From Thermasporomyces sp036564245 (lineage in GTDB: Bacteria; Actinomycetota; Actinomycetes; Propionibacteriales; Actinopolymorphaceae), in assembly GCA_036564245.1 (NCBI GenBank), contig DATCKU010000042.1, forward strand, positions 1 to 64,000: a DNA stretch of 64,000 bases. Reading direction: 5' to 3'. This document shows positions 1-8,715 of the stretch, piece after piece. The translations under genes were made by a program, and so were the position numbers. The notes beneath the pieces are model-generated. The model was not told the DNA's origin and did not search any database. It saw only the letters and a list, made by a program, of their open reading frames with translations. Numbering within the stretch: position 1 is the stretch's first letter; every line of letters starts with the position of its first letter.

Positions 1-4
1 CCCT

Positions 5-916
5 ATGGCAAGTCTCGCGATTGAGACGCACAACCTCACCAAGTCCTACGGCACCACCCGGGCCTTGGACGGCCTCTCGCTAAGAGTCGAAACCGGCCAG
101 GTCGCGGGGTTCCTCGGCCCCAACGGAGCCGGCAAGTCCACCACCATCCGCATCCTCCTCGGCATGCTTCGAGCCGACTCCGGCACGGCTCGGGTCCTCG
201 GCCTCGACCCGTGGTCGGACGCCGTGGCCATCCACCGCCGCATCGCCTACGTGGCAGGTGACACGAACCTGTGGCCGAACCTCACCGGTGGCGAAGTGAT
301 CGACCTCTTGATCCGGACTCGAGGTGGTGAGCCGCGTTCCCGCCGGCGGGCCGAGCTGCTCGAACGTTTCGAGTTGGATCCCACCAAGCGAGTTCGTACG
401 TACTCCAAGGGCAACCGCCAAAAGGTCGCGCTCGTCGCAGCGCTGGCCTACGACGCCGAACTCTTCCTGCTCGACGAACCGACCTCGGGTCTGGATCCGC
501 TCATGGAGGCCGTGTTCACCGAGGAGGTCCGCGCCCTCCGGCAACAGGGCCGCACGGTGCTGCTGTCCAGCCACATCCTGGCTGAGGTGGAGAAACTGTG
601 TGACACCGTCACGATCATCCGTGCCGGCAAGGACGTGGAGAGCGGGACGCTCAGCCAGCTACGGCATCTCACCCGGTCCACCGTCACCGCGTCACTGCGG
701 AACCCGGCCGTCGTGAGCAGCGCGCCGGGAGTTCACGACTTCACCGTCGAGAACGGTCACGTGCGCTTCGATGTCGACAACGCTGAGATCGGCTCCGTCC
801 TACGGCTGCTCACCGACGCCGGTGTCGAGAACCTCACCGTCGCACCGCCGTCATTGGAAGAGCTGTTCCTGCGCCACTACGGCGACGAGGTGCGCGAGGA
901 GGTGACCACGCGATGA
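5..916 (+). CDS. ABC exporter ATP-binding protein (DrrA/CcmA-like)
   Basis: Cytoplasmic ATPase subunit of an ABC-2 exporter, 303 aa, probably complete from the ATG at base 5. Seen: Walker A GPNGAGKST around residues 38-46, a signature-like YSKGNRQK stretch near 135-142, Walker B LFLLDEPTSGLDP followed by an H-loop (SSHILAEVE), and a ~90-residue C-terminal extension typical of drug and polyketide exporter ATPases. The stop overlaps the start of the next gene (ATGA), so the pair is translationally coupled. The substrate cannot be read from sequence; such pairs usually export lipophilic compounds. Any upstream regulator lies outside the window. Confidence 0.92.
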   Translation: MASLAIETHNLTKSYGTTRALDGLSLRVETGQVAGFLGPNGAGKSTTIRILLGMLRADSGTARVLGLDPWSDAVAIHRRIAYVAGDTNLWPNLTGGEVIDLLIRTRGGEPRSRRRAELLERFELDPTKRVRTYSKGNRQKVALVAALAYDAELFLLDEPTSGLDPLMEAVFTEEVRALRQQGRTVLLSSHILAEVEKLCDTVTIIRAGKDVESGTLSQLRHLTRSTVTASLRNPAVVSSAPGVHDFTVENGHVRFDVDNAEIGSVLRLLTDAGVENLTVAPPSLEELFLRHYGDEVREEVTTR

Positions 917-2568
917 CGGCTACCACGATGGCTCGCGCCGAGCGCAGAGCGCCGAGCCGTCCTGGCTCCGCCGAGCCGTGGGCTGGCACCCTCGACCTGC
1001 TCCGCCTCTACCTTCGCCTGGACCGCATCCGCATTCTCGTGTGGACAGTGTCGATCGGTCTCCTGGTCGCCGGCTCGGTCGCCTCGATGAAGCAGATCTA
1101 CACGACGCCGGAGTCGCTTCAGGCCCGAGCAGCGCTCATGGCCAACCCCTCGGCGGTCATGATGACCGGCCCGGCGTTCGGTCTGGACAACTACACCTTC
1201 GGCGCCATGGTGGCCAACGAGCTGTCGCTTTACCTGCTTCTCGCGACGGCGATCATGAGCATCCTGCTCGTGGTTCGACACACCCGCGCCGACGAGGAGG
1301 CCGGACGTCTCGAGATCCTGCGGGCCCTTCCGGTCGGCCGATTCGCGCCGGCCACGGCCGCGGCGCTCACGGTGATGCTTGCCAACCTCCTGGTCGGTGC
1401 CGCTCTCGCCCTCGGCTTGGTCGGGACCGAGATGGAGACCGCCAGTTCCCTCGCGATGGGTGCCGGTGCAGCCGTCACCGGCCTGGTGTTCGGCGCCGTC
1501 GCGGTGGTGACCGCTCAGCTCACCGAGCACAGCCGTGCCGCCACTGGCATGGCGCTGGCGACATTGGGCGCGGCGTTCGGCGTACGTGCCGTCGGTGACG
1601 TCATCGACAACCAGGGTTCGTGGTTGTCGTGGTTCTCCCCGCTGGCGTGGGCCCAGCAGACGCGGTTGTACGTCGACCTGCGGTGGTGGCCGCTCGCGCT
1701 ATCGCTGATCACGGTCGTGGTCCTGCTCGTGGTCGCGGTGGCGCTATCCCAGCGGCGCGACCTCGGAGCCGGACTCCGCAAAGGCAAGCCAGGTCCCGCG
1801 GAGGCAACGGGGTCGCTGCTCTCGCCCGCAGGTCTGGCGCGCCGACTGCTCAACGGCGCGTTCCTCGGCTGGATGCTTGGCACTTTCGTCCTCGCGGTGG
1901 CCTGCGGCTCGATGGCCAACTCTCTCGAAGACGCCATGATGGAGATTCCAACGCTCGGCGAGTGGATCGCCATGGACCTTGACGACCTCACGTCGAGCTT
2001 CGGCGCCTCGATGTTGTCGTTCCTCGCGATAGCCATGGTGGCCTTCGCTGTCTCGGCCGTCCTGCGGCTGCGTACCGAGGAGGAAGCCGGTCGCGTCGAA
2101 GCGTTACTCGTGACCGGCAGTTCCCGCGTGGGACTCTTGAGCGGCTGGCTGGGCTGCGTTGCCCTCCAGACGCTCGTCATGGCAGTGGTCACAGGATTCG
2201 GTCTGGGTCTGGGCATGTGGGCCGCTACGGGCGACGTCGTCTGGGTCGGACGGATCACGGCCAGCGCACTCGCGTACCTGCCCGCGACCTACTTCATCGC
2301 CGCGGTCGCGGTCGCCCTCTACGGACTCCTGCCGCGGTGGGCCACGGTGAGCTGGGTGCTCGTCATCTGGGTGGCCTTCGTACTCTTCCTCGGCACGTTG
2401 CTGGACCTGCCCTCGTGGGCGATGGACCTGTCGCCGATGGCGCACACACCGCTGGTGCCGAGCGTCGACGTCGAGGCCACTCCCCTGCTCACCATGAGCG
2501 GCCTTGCGGTCTTGCTGGGCTTCGTGGGCTTTCTGACGTACCGACGCCGAGACATCGTCCCTGGGTGA
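913..2568 (+). CDS. ABC-2 exporter permease, 12-TM type
   Basis: Membrane partner of the preceding ATPase, 551 aa. It has two repeated halves of about six hydrophobic segments: the first half follows the basic stretch near residues 30-45, and the second starts near residue 310 after a charged cytoplasmic loop containing DLGAGLRKGKPG. Each half carries a similar RTxEEAGRxE motif (RADEEAGRLEIL and RTEEEAGRVEAL), a hallmark of fused actinobacterial ABC-2 permeases of the polyketide-antibiotic exporter type. One permease and one ATPase make a complete exporter. The last 250 bases are overlapped antisense by a doubtful ORF. Confidence 0.9.
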   Translation: MTATTMARAERRAPSRPGSAEPWAGTLDLLRLYLRLDRIRILVWTVSIGLLVAGSVASMKQIYTTPESLQARAALMANPSAVMMTGPAFGLDNYTFGAMVANELSLYLLLATAIMSILLVVRHTRADEEAGRLEILRALPVGRFAPATAAALTVMLANLLVGAALALGLVGTEMETASSLAMGAGAAVTGLVFGAVAVVTAQLTEHSRAATGMALATLGAAFGVRAVGDVIDNQGSWLSWFSPLAWAQQTRLYVDLRWWPLALSLITVVVLLVVAVALSQRRDLGAGLRKGKPGPAEATGSLLSPAGLARRLLNGAFLGWMLGTFVLAVACGSMANSLEDAMMEIPTLGEWIAMDLDDLTSSFGASMLSFLAIAMVAFAVSAVLRLRTEEEAGRVEALLVTGSSRVGLLSGWLGCVALQTLVMAVVTGFGLGLGMWAATGDVVWVGRITASALAYLPATYFIAAVAVALYGLLPRWATVSWVLVIWVAFVLFLGTLLDLPSWAMDLSPMAHTPLVPSVDVEATPLLTMSGLAVLLGFVGFLTYRRRDIVPG

Positions 2569-3116
2569 CACGCAGCTCTTCTTCGTCGCGGATCCAGGAT
2601 GACGCCCGGCACCATCTGCTCGGCGAAGCGCCGCCGCACGTCACGGTCGACAGCAGCAAGGCTTCGCTTCTCCTGGTCCTCGGCCGTTGACGCCTCCACT
2701 GCACGGGTCAGCCGATCTCCGTAGCCGGTCCAATCCTGCCTACGAGCCCAGTCACGAGCGGCCCGTTCCTGGGCGTGGCTCAGGTTCTTGAACTCCGGAA
2801 AGACCTGGCAGCGGTGTCGCAGCCGGTCCACACCGTCGTACTCGACGACGATCGAGGGCCGGATGCGCGCAATCCCTTGCGGCAGGCCCTGGAAGGGCGG
2901 GATGGACAGCTGGTACGCCGTTACAGTTCCGGCGCCGCTGAGCACGACGGCCGCAGCTACCGCAGCTGCGACTCGCCACAGGCGGCGGCGCGGAGTGCCG
3001 GGGGTTACGGCGACAGCCGTCCTTGGCCAGGACCGCCAACTCGCGCGCCGCCGTTTCCGCACCGGGGCGCAGTCGAGTAACAGCTCCTTCCATCGGTCCA
3101 ACTCTGCGTCAGTCAT
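2319..3116 (-). CDS. Uncharacterised single-TM protein, probably degraded
   Basis: Open frame of 265 aa not assignable to a family. Plausible protein sequence runs from MTDAELDRWKELLL through one membrane segment (AAAVAAAVVLSGAGTVTAYQ, about residues 50-70) to a charged region with NLSHAQERAARDWARRQDW. Two points suggest decay. Around residues 18-40 the neighbouring frame reads more like protein (GAETAARELAVLAKDG) than this one, implying compensating frameshifts. The last ~80 codons run antisense through the end of the permease gene, as if the true stop had been lost. It resembles the small anchored proteins often encoded beside an ECF sigma factor, but none is present. Probably real in the 5' two-thirds, non-functional or mis-terminated at the 3' end. 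Confidence 0.35.
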   Translation of the reverse strand: MTDAELDRWKELLLDCAPVRKRRRASWRSWPRTAVAVTPGTPRRRLWRVAAAVAAAVVLSGAGTVTAYQLSIPPFQGLPQGIARIRPSIVVEYDGVDRLRHRCQVFPEFKNLSHAQERAARDWARRQDWTGYGDRLTRAVEASTAEDQEKRSLAAVDRDVRRRFAEQMVPGVILDPRRRRAACHPGTMSRRRYVRKPTKPSKTARPLMVSRGVASTSTLGTSGVCAIGDRSIAHEGRSSNVPRKSTKATQMTSTQLTVAHRGRSP

Positions 3117-3667
3117 CTCTCAAGACATGAGCTCCCCCTCTCGGCCCCTACATGGCCGGCGCTGCCCTCGAGCGTTGCGTCAGGATCAACGGCGCTCAGA
3201 GTTGGCCTGAGGGCGCAGCCTGATCCGGGTGAGCTGCGGATTGATCCAGATCACACCGGGTCCATTCGGCTGTCTGCTGCGCTCTTGCTCGGGTGCCCTC
3301 GCTCTCCCGCCGCGCTATGACACTGCAAGGAGATTGGCCCACTCGATCCGGACCATCGCCTGGTATGCCTCCGCTCGTGCCGACGACCCGGAGAGCGTCC
3401 TCTCGTCATCGATCTGGGGCGTTCCCGTGGGAAGGTTCCGGGTCGTCCGGACCGGACCTTCGTTGCAGAAATACCCATGCGGCCGCGGCCGACCTGGGGA
3501 AGTGGGACCGCGCGGCGCTCGAGATCGACCCGCAGCGATGGGCGTTCCACCGTCGGCGGACGCTGAGACGACCGCGCGACCTATCGCTCGTCAGCGCTCG
3601 CTTCGTCCGCAGCCGATCGCACGCGTGAGGAAGGCGCTCGGCAATCGCGTCGATAGACTCGCCCGCT
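3117..3667. other. 551-base stretch without a convincing gene
   Basis: Several open frames cross this interval on both strands, but none has a recognisable domain, a good ribosome binding site or believable composition; they are arginine/serine-rich shadow translations. It lies between two damaged genes and may be eroded coding DNA. I see no RNA gene or strong hairpin. Confidence 0.5.
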
Positions 3668-3963
3668 GTGCCGGCGTACGTCATCTCGGAAGTAGAGATC
3701 CTCGACGAGCGCGGTGCCGACGAGTATCGGGCACGAGCGGCGGCTTCGATCGAGCAGTACGGCGGACGGTACCTGGTCCGCGGCGCCGCCCCTGACGTGG
3801 TCGAAGGCGAGGGCACATCACGACGGATCGTGATTGTCGAGTTTCCGTCGATGGAACGCCTGCACGAGTGGTACACCTCGCGGCCTACGCGGAGGGGCTC
3901 AGGTTCCGTGCGACCGCGTTGGAGCGCCGTCTCATGTTCGTCGAAGGCCTGCCAGAGCTCTAG
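3668..3963 (+). pseudogene. DUF1330 family protein, frameshifted
   Basis: GTG start, then a clear DUF1330 N-terminus (PAYVISEVEILDERGADEYRARA.., then VIVEFPSMERLHEWYTSR). After TSR near base 3883 the frame breaks, and homology resumes one frame over as YAEGLRFRATALERRLMFVEGLPEL with a stop at 3961-3963. Restoring one missing base near 3883-3886 gives a ~98-residue protein, the usual size of this ferredoxin-like fold family (about 95 aa, unknown function). Either a pseudogene or a one-base sequencing error. The stop TAG sits on a CTAG palindrome shared with the stop of the decayed gene on the other strand. Confidence 0.75.
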
Positions 3964-4400
3964 CCATCGCCGGACGCGAGACTGCCCTCACCGTCCCCTT
4001 CGATCGAAGCGCTGAGGCGGCGGATGATCTCCGGTGCCTCCCGCCGCCAGTGCGAGATCATCCCCACCCAGCCGACCTTCGCCGGGGTCATCGGCTGCGC
4101 GACGAAACGCTCCTCCGCCTGAGCGTCGGGAGGGTTGAAGAGGCTGTCGCTGGCGGTCAGGCCGTTCTCCACCGTCCGTCGCCAGGTGAGGTCAACGGCA
4201 CCGCCCAGGTTCAGGGTGGCGTCCAGCGATAGGTGCCGGCCGGGACCAGGTAGCAGATGGCGTCCGAAGGATCGTCGCTGGGCAGAACGTCGCACGGCCG
4301 GTGTGGACGTCCACCAGCGGCAAGGCTGCCGTGACACCGCCCCACGGCAAGGCGGGCGTCCGTCCCGCGCCGCGCTTCTGAGTCGTCGACGTTCTCCACG
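3960..4400 (-). pseudogene. Decayed minus-strand gene, family not recognised
   Basis: Protein-like segments appear in three different minus-strand frames, in order: VTAALPLVDVHTGR, then CDVLPSDDPSDAICYLVPAGTYRWT, then LDATLNLGGAVDLTWRRTVENG through AEERFVAQPMTPAKVGWVGM and HWRREAPEIIRRL to a TAG at 3962-3960. Read together they form one continuous domain-like sequence, implying at least two frameshifts. I cannot name the family. It is convergent with the DUF1330 remnant and ends on the same CTAG. Low confidence because the joins are inferred by eye. Confidence 0.35.
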
Positions 4401-4427
4401 GACAAGGACTTCTGCATGGTGAATATT

Positions 4428-4440
4428 GCATGTAACATGC
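4428..4440. promoter_or_regulatory. Probable GntR operator, palindrome GCATGTAACATGC
   Basis: Perfect inverted repeat GCATGT-A-ACATGC, 26 bases before the preferred start of the GntR-family regulator that heads the downstream operon. Position and symmetry fit an autoregulatory operator; FCD/FadR-type proteins bind short palindromes of this kind. Binding by this regulator is inferred. Confidence 0.6.
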
Positions 4441-4465
4441 TCGCCACGTGGCCCAAAGGAGGGGT

Positions 4466-5152
4466 ATGTCGGAAGTCCATCTGGACGCCTCCGCCATCAG
4501 TCGTGGCGTGGCCTTGGCCGACCAGGCCTATGTAGCACTGCGTGACGCGATCCTTACCCACCGACTCCGTCCGGGCACTCGGTTGTCTGTGCCGGAGGTT
4601 GCCCGCCAATTGCAGATCAGCCGCAGCCCGGCGCGCGAGGCGATCGCACGCATCACGCATGAAGGGCTTGCGACCTTCGTACCGAACAAGGGAGCCGTCG
4701 TCGCCAAGATCGACGCTGCAGAGCTGGTCGAGATCTACGACCTACGTGAGGTGCTCGAAGGACTCGCCTGCAGATTGGCTACCCAGCATCTCACTGCCGA
4801 CGTCGTCGAGGAGCTCGAGCGAATCATCGCTGAGCACGAGGAAGCTGTGTCCGCCAACGATGTCGAACGCCACATGGACCTTGACGCCATGTTTCACCAG
4901 CGGATCCGGCAGATCTCCAAGAACCGTCGGTTGATCGAGGCGCTCGATCGGCTCCAGGGACAGATCCGAGTCGCGATGTACACCACGCGTCACTCTCCAG
5001 GCGGGATGAAGCAGGCGTTGGCTGAGCATCGCGCCATTGCTGCTGCGCTCCGCAGTGGCGACCCGGATGTAGCAGAGAACACTGCGCGAGCGCACATCCG
5101 GAGACTACGCGCGCACATACGCGAATCCGTCGACCGCGAGGAGGTCAGGTGA
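4466..5152 (+). CDS. GntR/FadR-family (FCD) transcriptional regulator
   Basis: First gene of the eight-gene operon; a DNA-binding repressor or activator probably sensing a carboxylate. Seen: winged helix-turn-helix over about residues 10-75 (VALRDAILTHRLRPGTRLSVPE.., then ISRSPAREAIARITHEGL), then an all-helical FCD effector domain (LREVLEGLACRLA, DLDAMFHQRI, EHRAIAAALRSGD) with the usual Asp/His metal-binding residues. The ATG at 4466 follows AAAGGAGGGG closely; a GTG at 4448 is the alternative and would add six residues. The gene end overlaps the next start (GTGA). A perfect palindrome just upstream suggests autoregulation and control of the whole operon. Confidence 0.9.
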   Translation: MSEVHLDASAISRGVALADQAYVALRDAILTHRLRPGTRLSVPEVARQLQISRSPAREAIARITHEGLATFVPNKGAVVAKIDAAELVEIYDLREVLEGLACRLATQHLTADVVEELERIIAEHEEAVSANDVERHMDLDAMFHQRIRQISKNRRLIEALDRLQGQIRVAMYTTRHSPGGMKQALAEHRAIAAALRSGDPDVAENTARAHIRRLRAHIRESVDREEVR

Positions 5153-5985
5153 CCAGCGCTACCAGCTCGACCTCGACCGAAACCGCGCCGAAGGGCGGGC
5201 GTCTCAACGGCGGCGCAACTCGAGCGGCAGTCGGCAAGGTTGGATATGGACTGTTCGGCGCTCTACTCGTGGTCGTGCTGTGGTTCCTCATCGCCGTGAC
5301 CGGTGTTGTGGGCAATGGGTTGGTGCCGAGGCCGGACGAGGTGGCTGTGGCGATGTGGCAACGGTTCGCCCACTCGGGGTTGCTGTTTGACCTGCGAGTG
5401 AGTGTCACCAGGGTGCTGATCGGGGTCGCTGTTGGCTGCCTGATCGCGCTTCCGGTCGGCTTCTTGCTCGCCTGGTATCCGCGGATCCGAGCAGTCTTCG
5501 AACCGCTCGTCAACTTCTTCCGCGCCCTTCCTCCGATCGCCTTGATTCCGTTGGTGATCGTGTACTTCGGCATCGGCGAGCTGGCTCGTATCTCGATCCT
5601 CGTCTACGCGTCGTTCTTCGCAGCCGTCGTTGTCTTGTACGAGGGGATCTCATCCCTCGATCCGATCTACGTCCGGGCCGCGCGGGCGCTCGGCGCCACG
5701 TCCTGGGAGGTGTTCAGCCGGTGTGTCGCACCGGCCTCGGTACCCCACCTCTTCACCGCTTTACGGGTTGCACTTGGCGTGTCGTGGGCAACCCTCGTGG
5801 CAGCCGAACTGATCGCTGCGTCGCGAGGGCTCGGTGCTGTCATCCAGACTGCGGGCAACTTCTTCCAGATCCCCGACATCTACGTCGGCATCATTCTGAT
5901 CGGCTGCTGCGCGCTCGTCATGGACTATCTGCTCAAGGTCATCCAAGCGCGTGCGACGAAGTGGCAGGAAAGGACCCAGCGATGA
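5149..5985 (+). CDS. ABC importer permease, TauC/SsuC-like
   Basis: Inner-membrane permease of 278 aa with about six hydrophobic segments and the EAA-type loop (DPIYVRAARALGATSWEVFSRCVAPASVP) that contacts the ATPase. It belongs to the taurine/nitrate/sulfonate permease group (BPD_transp_1). The GTG start overlaps the regulator stop, and its own stop overlaps the ATPase start by 4 nt. With the next two genes it makes a complete importer. The family imports sulfonates, nitrate, thiamine precursors or aromatic carboxylates; here the enzyme neighbours point to an organic acid. Confidence 0.9.
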   Translation: MTSATSSTSTETAPKGGRLNGGATRAAVGKVGYGLFGALLVVVLWFLIAVTGVVGNGLVPRPDEVAVAMWQRFAHSGLLFDLRVSVTRVLIGVAVGCLIALPVGFLLAWYPRIRAVFEPLVNFFRALPPIALIPLVIVYFGIGELARISILVYASFFAAVVVLYEGISSLDPIYVRAARALGATSWEVFSRCVAPASVPHLFTALRVALGVSWATLVAAELIAASRGLGAVIQTAGNFFQIPDIYVGIILIGCCALVMDYLLKVIQARATKWQERTQR

Positions 5986-6776
5986 CGCACGAGAACGTGA
6001 TCGTCTTCGACGACGTCGTTCGCCAGTTCAAGCGTGGCCGCGACACGCTTCGGGTCCTCGACGGCTGCCGGTTCTCCATCCCCCGCGGTGAGTTCGTCTC
6101 CGTCATCGGTCCATCCGGGTGCGGCAAGAGCACACTGCTCAATCTCGCCGCAGGGTTCGACCAAGCCGACCGTGGACGCGTTCTGATCGAAGGCGAGACA
6201 GTCCGCGGGCCCGATGCCAGGCGGGGTGTCGTCTTCCAACAGTATGCGATCTTCCCCTGGCTCACCGTACGGCAGAACATCGCGTTCGGACTCACCCTGC
6301 GCGCGTCTCGGCGGTCCAAGGAGTCCCGGGAAAAGGTCACCGAGCAGTACATCGATCTGATGGGCTTGCGCGGCTTCGAAGACTCCTATCCCAAGGAGTT
6401 GTCGGGTGGCATGCGGCAGCGAGTGGCGATTGCACGTGCCTACGCGACCGATCCGCACGTGCTGTTGATGGACGAGCCCTTCGCCGCATTGGACGCCCAG
6501 ACGCGGGAGCAGATGCAGGAGCTGTTGCACGAGATCCAGCTTCGTGAGCGGCGCAGCGTGATGTTCATCACGCACAGCGTGGAGGAAGCCATCTTCCTGT
6601 CTCACCGCGTCGTCGTTCTCACGAATCGGCCCACACGCGTGCGGGAGATCGTCGAGATACCTATCCCGATGCCACGGCAGGCCGACACCAGACTCACCAG
6701 CGAGTTCGTCGAACTACGTCGGCACCTCGAGCACCTCCTTCGCGAGGAGGCCACCAACACAAGGAGAGTCGCATGA
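5982..6776 (+). CDS. ABC importer ATP-binding protein, TauB/SsuB-like
   Basis: Cytoplasmic ATPase, 264 aa. Walker A GPSGCGKST near residues 43-51, Q-loop VVFQQYAIFPWLTV (the F-x-W-L form typical of the nitrate/sulfonate/taurine group), signature LSGGMRQRVAIARA, Walker B VLLMDEPFAALD and H-loop FITHSVEEA. The ATG at 5982 overlaps the permease stop, and the gene stop overlaps the start of the binding-protein gene. It energises the adjacent permease. Confidence 0.92.
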   Translation: MTHENVIVFDDVVRQFKRGRDTLRVLDGCRFSIPRGEFVSVIGPSGCGKSTLLNLAAGFDQADRGRVLIEGETVRGPDARRGVVFQQYAIFPWLTVRQNIAFGLTLRASRRSKESREKVTEQYIDLMGLRGFEDSYPKELSGGMRQRVAIARAYATDPHVLLMDEPFAALDAQTREQMQELLHEIQLRERRSVMFITHSVEEAIFLSHRVVVLTNRPTRVREIVEIPIPMPRQADTRLTSEFVELRRHLEHLLREEATNTRRVA

Positions 6777-7837
6777 TCCACTCGTTGTCACGGGCACGGA
6801 CGATCGTCGGCGTACTACTCGCGACACTCTCGCTGATGCTTGCTGGCTGTGCACTGGAGGGCAGCGGACCCGACACGGCAAGTCCCAAGGACGACACCGA
6901 CGAGATGACCACCGTCAAGGTGGGCTACCTGCACACGGTTGCCGTCGACGCGCATCTGTGGCTCGGAATCGTCGACGGTACCTGGGAGAAGCACGGCATC
7001 AAGGTCGAGCCGGTGAGGTTCGACACCGGTATCGCGCTCAGCCAGGCCCTCTCCGGCGGTTCCGTCGACGTCGCCATCATGGGCGCGGTCATCTCCAACT
7101 TCCCCGCCCGCGGCGGAAGCAAGATCTTCCTTCTCAACGACGTGGAGTACGACACCGCACAACTCTGGGTGCACCCGGAGTCGGGCATCACGTCGGTCAA
7201 GGATCTCGCCGGCAAGAAGGTCCTCACCACGCAGGGCACCACGGCGCACGTCTTCCTGCACAACGCATTGAAGGAAAACGGCGTGGATCCCACGAGCGTT
7301 CAAGTGGTCGACGCCGCGATGCCGGCTGCGGTCAGCGCCTTCATCTCAAAAGCGGCACCAGCTGTGGCCCTGTGGGTTCCCTTCGACGCCAACGTGAAGA
7401 AGAACGCACCGACGGCGAAGATGATCGACTCCGCCAAGTCCTACTACCCGGATGCGGCGATCCTTGGTGGCTGGATCACCAGCGACAAGTTCCACAAGGA
7501 GCGACGCGACGTCCTCAAGAAGATCGCGGCGGGCTGGTTGGAAGTCAACGAGCAGCTGGTCGGTGACACGAAGACCGCGCTGAAGAAGGTCCACGACAAG
7601 GCCTACGCGGACACGCAGGAGCTCGAGGACACCGAGCGACAGTTCTCCTTCGAGAAGGCCTTCACCAACGACGAGTGGGTGGAGATGTACGGCAATGGTG
7701 AGGTCATCGAGTGGATCGACAAGGTCGAGAGGACCTTCATCGAGATCGGCGGGCTACCCACGTACAGGGATCCGAAGGAGTTCTTCGACCCCACCATCCT
7801 CACCGAGGCTGCCAAGGAACGAGGTGGGAACGAGTGA
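6773..7837 (+). CDS. ABC importer substrate-binding lipoprotein, TauA/SsuA/NMT1-like
   Basis: Surface-anchored binding protein, 354 aa. Signal peptide with lipobox LAGC, lipid-attached Cys26. Mature part has the NMT1/TauA-like fold: VKVGYLHTVAVDAHLWLGIVDG, GSVDVAIMGAV, SVKDLAGKKVLTTQGTTAHVF. Immediately upstream are its permease and ATPase. No residue pattern lets me name the ligand; the downstream enzymes suggest a hydroxy- or sugar acid. Stop overlaps the next GTG start. Confidence 0.88.
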   Translation: MIHSLSRARTIVGVLLATLSLMLAGCALEGSGPDTASPKDDTDEMTTVKVGYLHTVAVDAHLWLGIVDGTWEKHGIKVEPVRFDTGIALSQALSGGSVDVAIMGAVISNFPARGGSKIFLLNDVEYDTAQLWVHPESGITSVKDLAGKKVLTTQGTTAHVFLHNALKENGVDPTSVQVVDAAMPAAVSAFISKAAPAVALWVPFDANVKKNAPTAKMIDSAKSYYPDAAILGGWITSDKFHKERRDVLKKIAAGWLEVNEQLVGDTKTALKKVHDKAYADTQELEDTERQFSFEKAFTNDEWVEMYGNGEVIEWIDKVERTFIEIGGLPTYRDPKEFFDPTILTEAAKERGGNE

Positions 7838-8715
7838 GTAGCGTCGCGGTGCTCGGGCTCGGAACCATGGGTGGCAGAGCCGCCGCCCGGTTGGTGAGCC
7901 ACGGTCATGAAGTCCACGGCTACGATCCGGCGGCCAGCGCGAGCGAAGCGGCCGCAGGTGCCGGCGTCCACGTGCGCAACAGCGCAGACGAGGCGGTGAG
8001 ATCGGCGTCGCTCGTCGTCCTCTCCCTTCCGCGGCCTGAGCACGTCCTCGCTGCGGCGAACGGGCCGCTCACCGCGGCGGCCGAGGGCACGATCGTCGCC
8101 GATCTGTCGACCATCGACCCCGGCACCGCACGTTCCTGCGCCGAAGTCCTGGGTGGACACGGCATCAGCTACGTCGACGCGCCCGTGCTCGGCCGTCCGG
8201 ATCGGTGTGGCCACTGGACGCTGGCGGTTGGAGGAAGCGAAATGGCCATCAGTCAGGTTCGCGCCGTCCTCGAAGGAACGATCGCTACCTCGGTCGTCCG
8301 GGTGGGTGACGTCGGAGCAGGGTCGGTCGTCAAGGTGCTGAACAACCTGATGTTCGGCGCGATCAACGCCGTCACCGCCGAGGCCTTGAACGCCTGCCGG
8401 CTCGCCGGCGTCGACCCCGCCGTGTTCGTGTCTACTGTGGCGGACTCCGGCGCCGCAACAGTGTCGAATCTCTTTCGCGAGATGGCTCCACGTCTGCTTG
8501 CTAACGACTACAAGCCTGCGTTCGCGTTGTCCCTGCTGCAGAAGGACAACCGCCTCGCCCTGCAGCTGGCGGATCAGGTCGGTGCGCCGACGTTCGTGGC
8601 AACGTGCGTGGACCAGGTGAACACACTCGCCGCAAACCTGGGTTATGCCAGCCACGATGCCGGAGCTGTCCAGGAGCTCTACAGGTCGTTGTCCGGCAGC
8701 GCGGAGCGGCAATGA
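7834..8715 (+). CDS. NAD(P)-dependent beta-hydroxyacid dehydrogenase (HIBADH/GarR-like)
   Basis: Soluble dehydrogenase of 293 aa. N-terminal Rossmann domain with VLGLGTMGGRAA (residues 5-16); C-terminal helical domain containing the catalytic lysine (Lys167 in GSVVKVLNNLMFGAINA). The family interconverts beta-hydroxyacids and semialdehydes (3-hydroxyisobutyrate, tartronate semialdehyde, 4-hydroxybutyrate). Starts at GTG 7834 overlapping the previous stop; ends overlapping the enolase-superfamily gene. In this operon it could oxidise a hydroxyacid to a semialdehyde or reduce a semialdehyde made downstream; the exact substrate is not visible. Confidence 0.85.
   Translation: MSSVAVLGLGTMGGRAAARLVSHGHEVHGYDPAASASEAAAGAGVHVRNSADEAVRSASLVVLSLPRPEHVLAAANGPLTAAAEGTIVADLSTIDPGTARSCAEVLGGHGISYVDAPVLGRPDRCGHWTLAVGGSEMAISQVRAVLEGTIATSVVRVGDVGAGSVVKVLNNLMFGAINAVTAEALNACRLAGVDPAVFVSTVADSGAATVSNLFREMAPRLLANDYKPAFALSLLQKDNRLALQLADQVGAPTFVATCVDQVNTLAANLGYASHDAGAVQELYRSLSGSAERQ

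Noticed and set aside
5721..5981. N-terminal extension of the TauB/SsuB-like ATPase
   Set aside because: Overlaps the permease gene in another frame; ATG 5982 overlaps the stop exactly as in neighbouring junctions.
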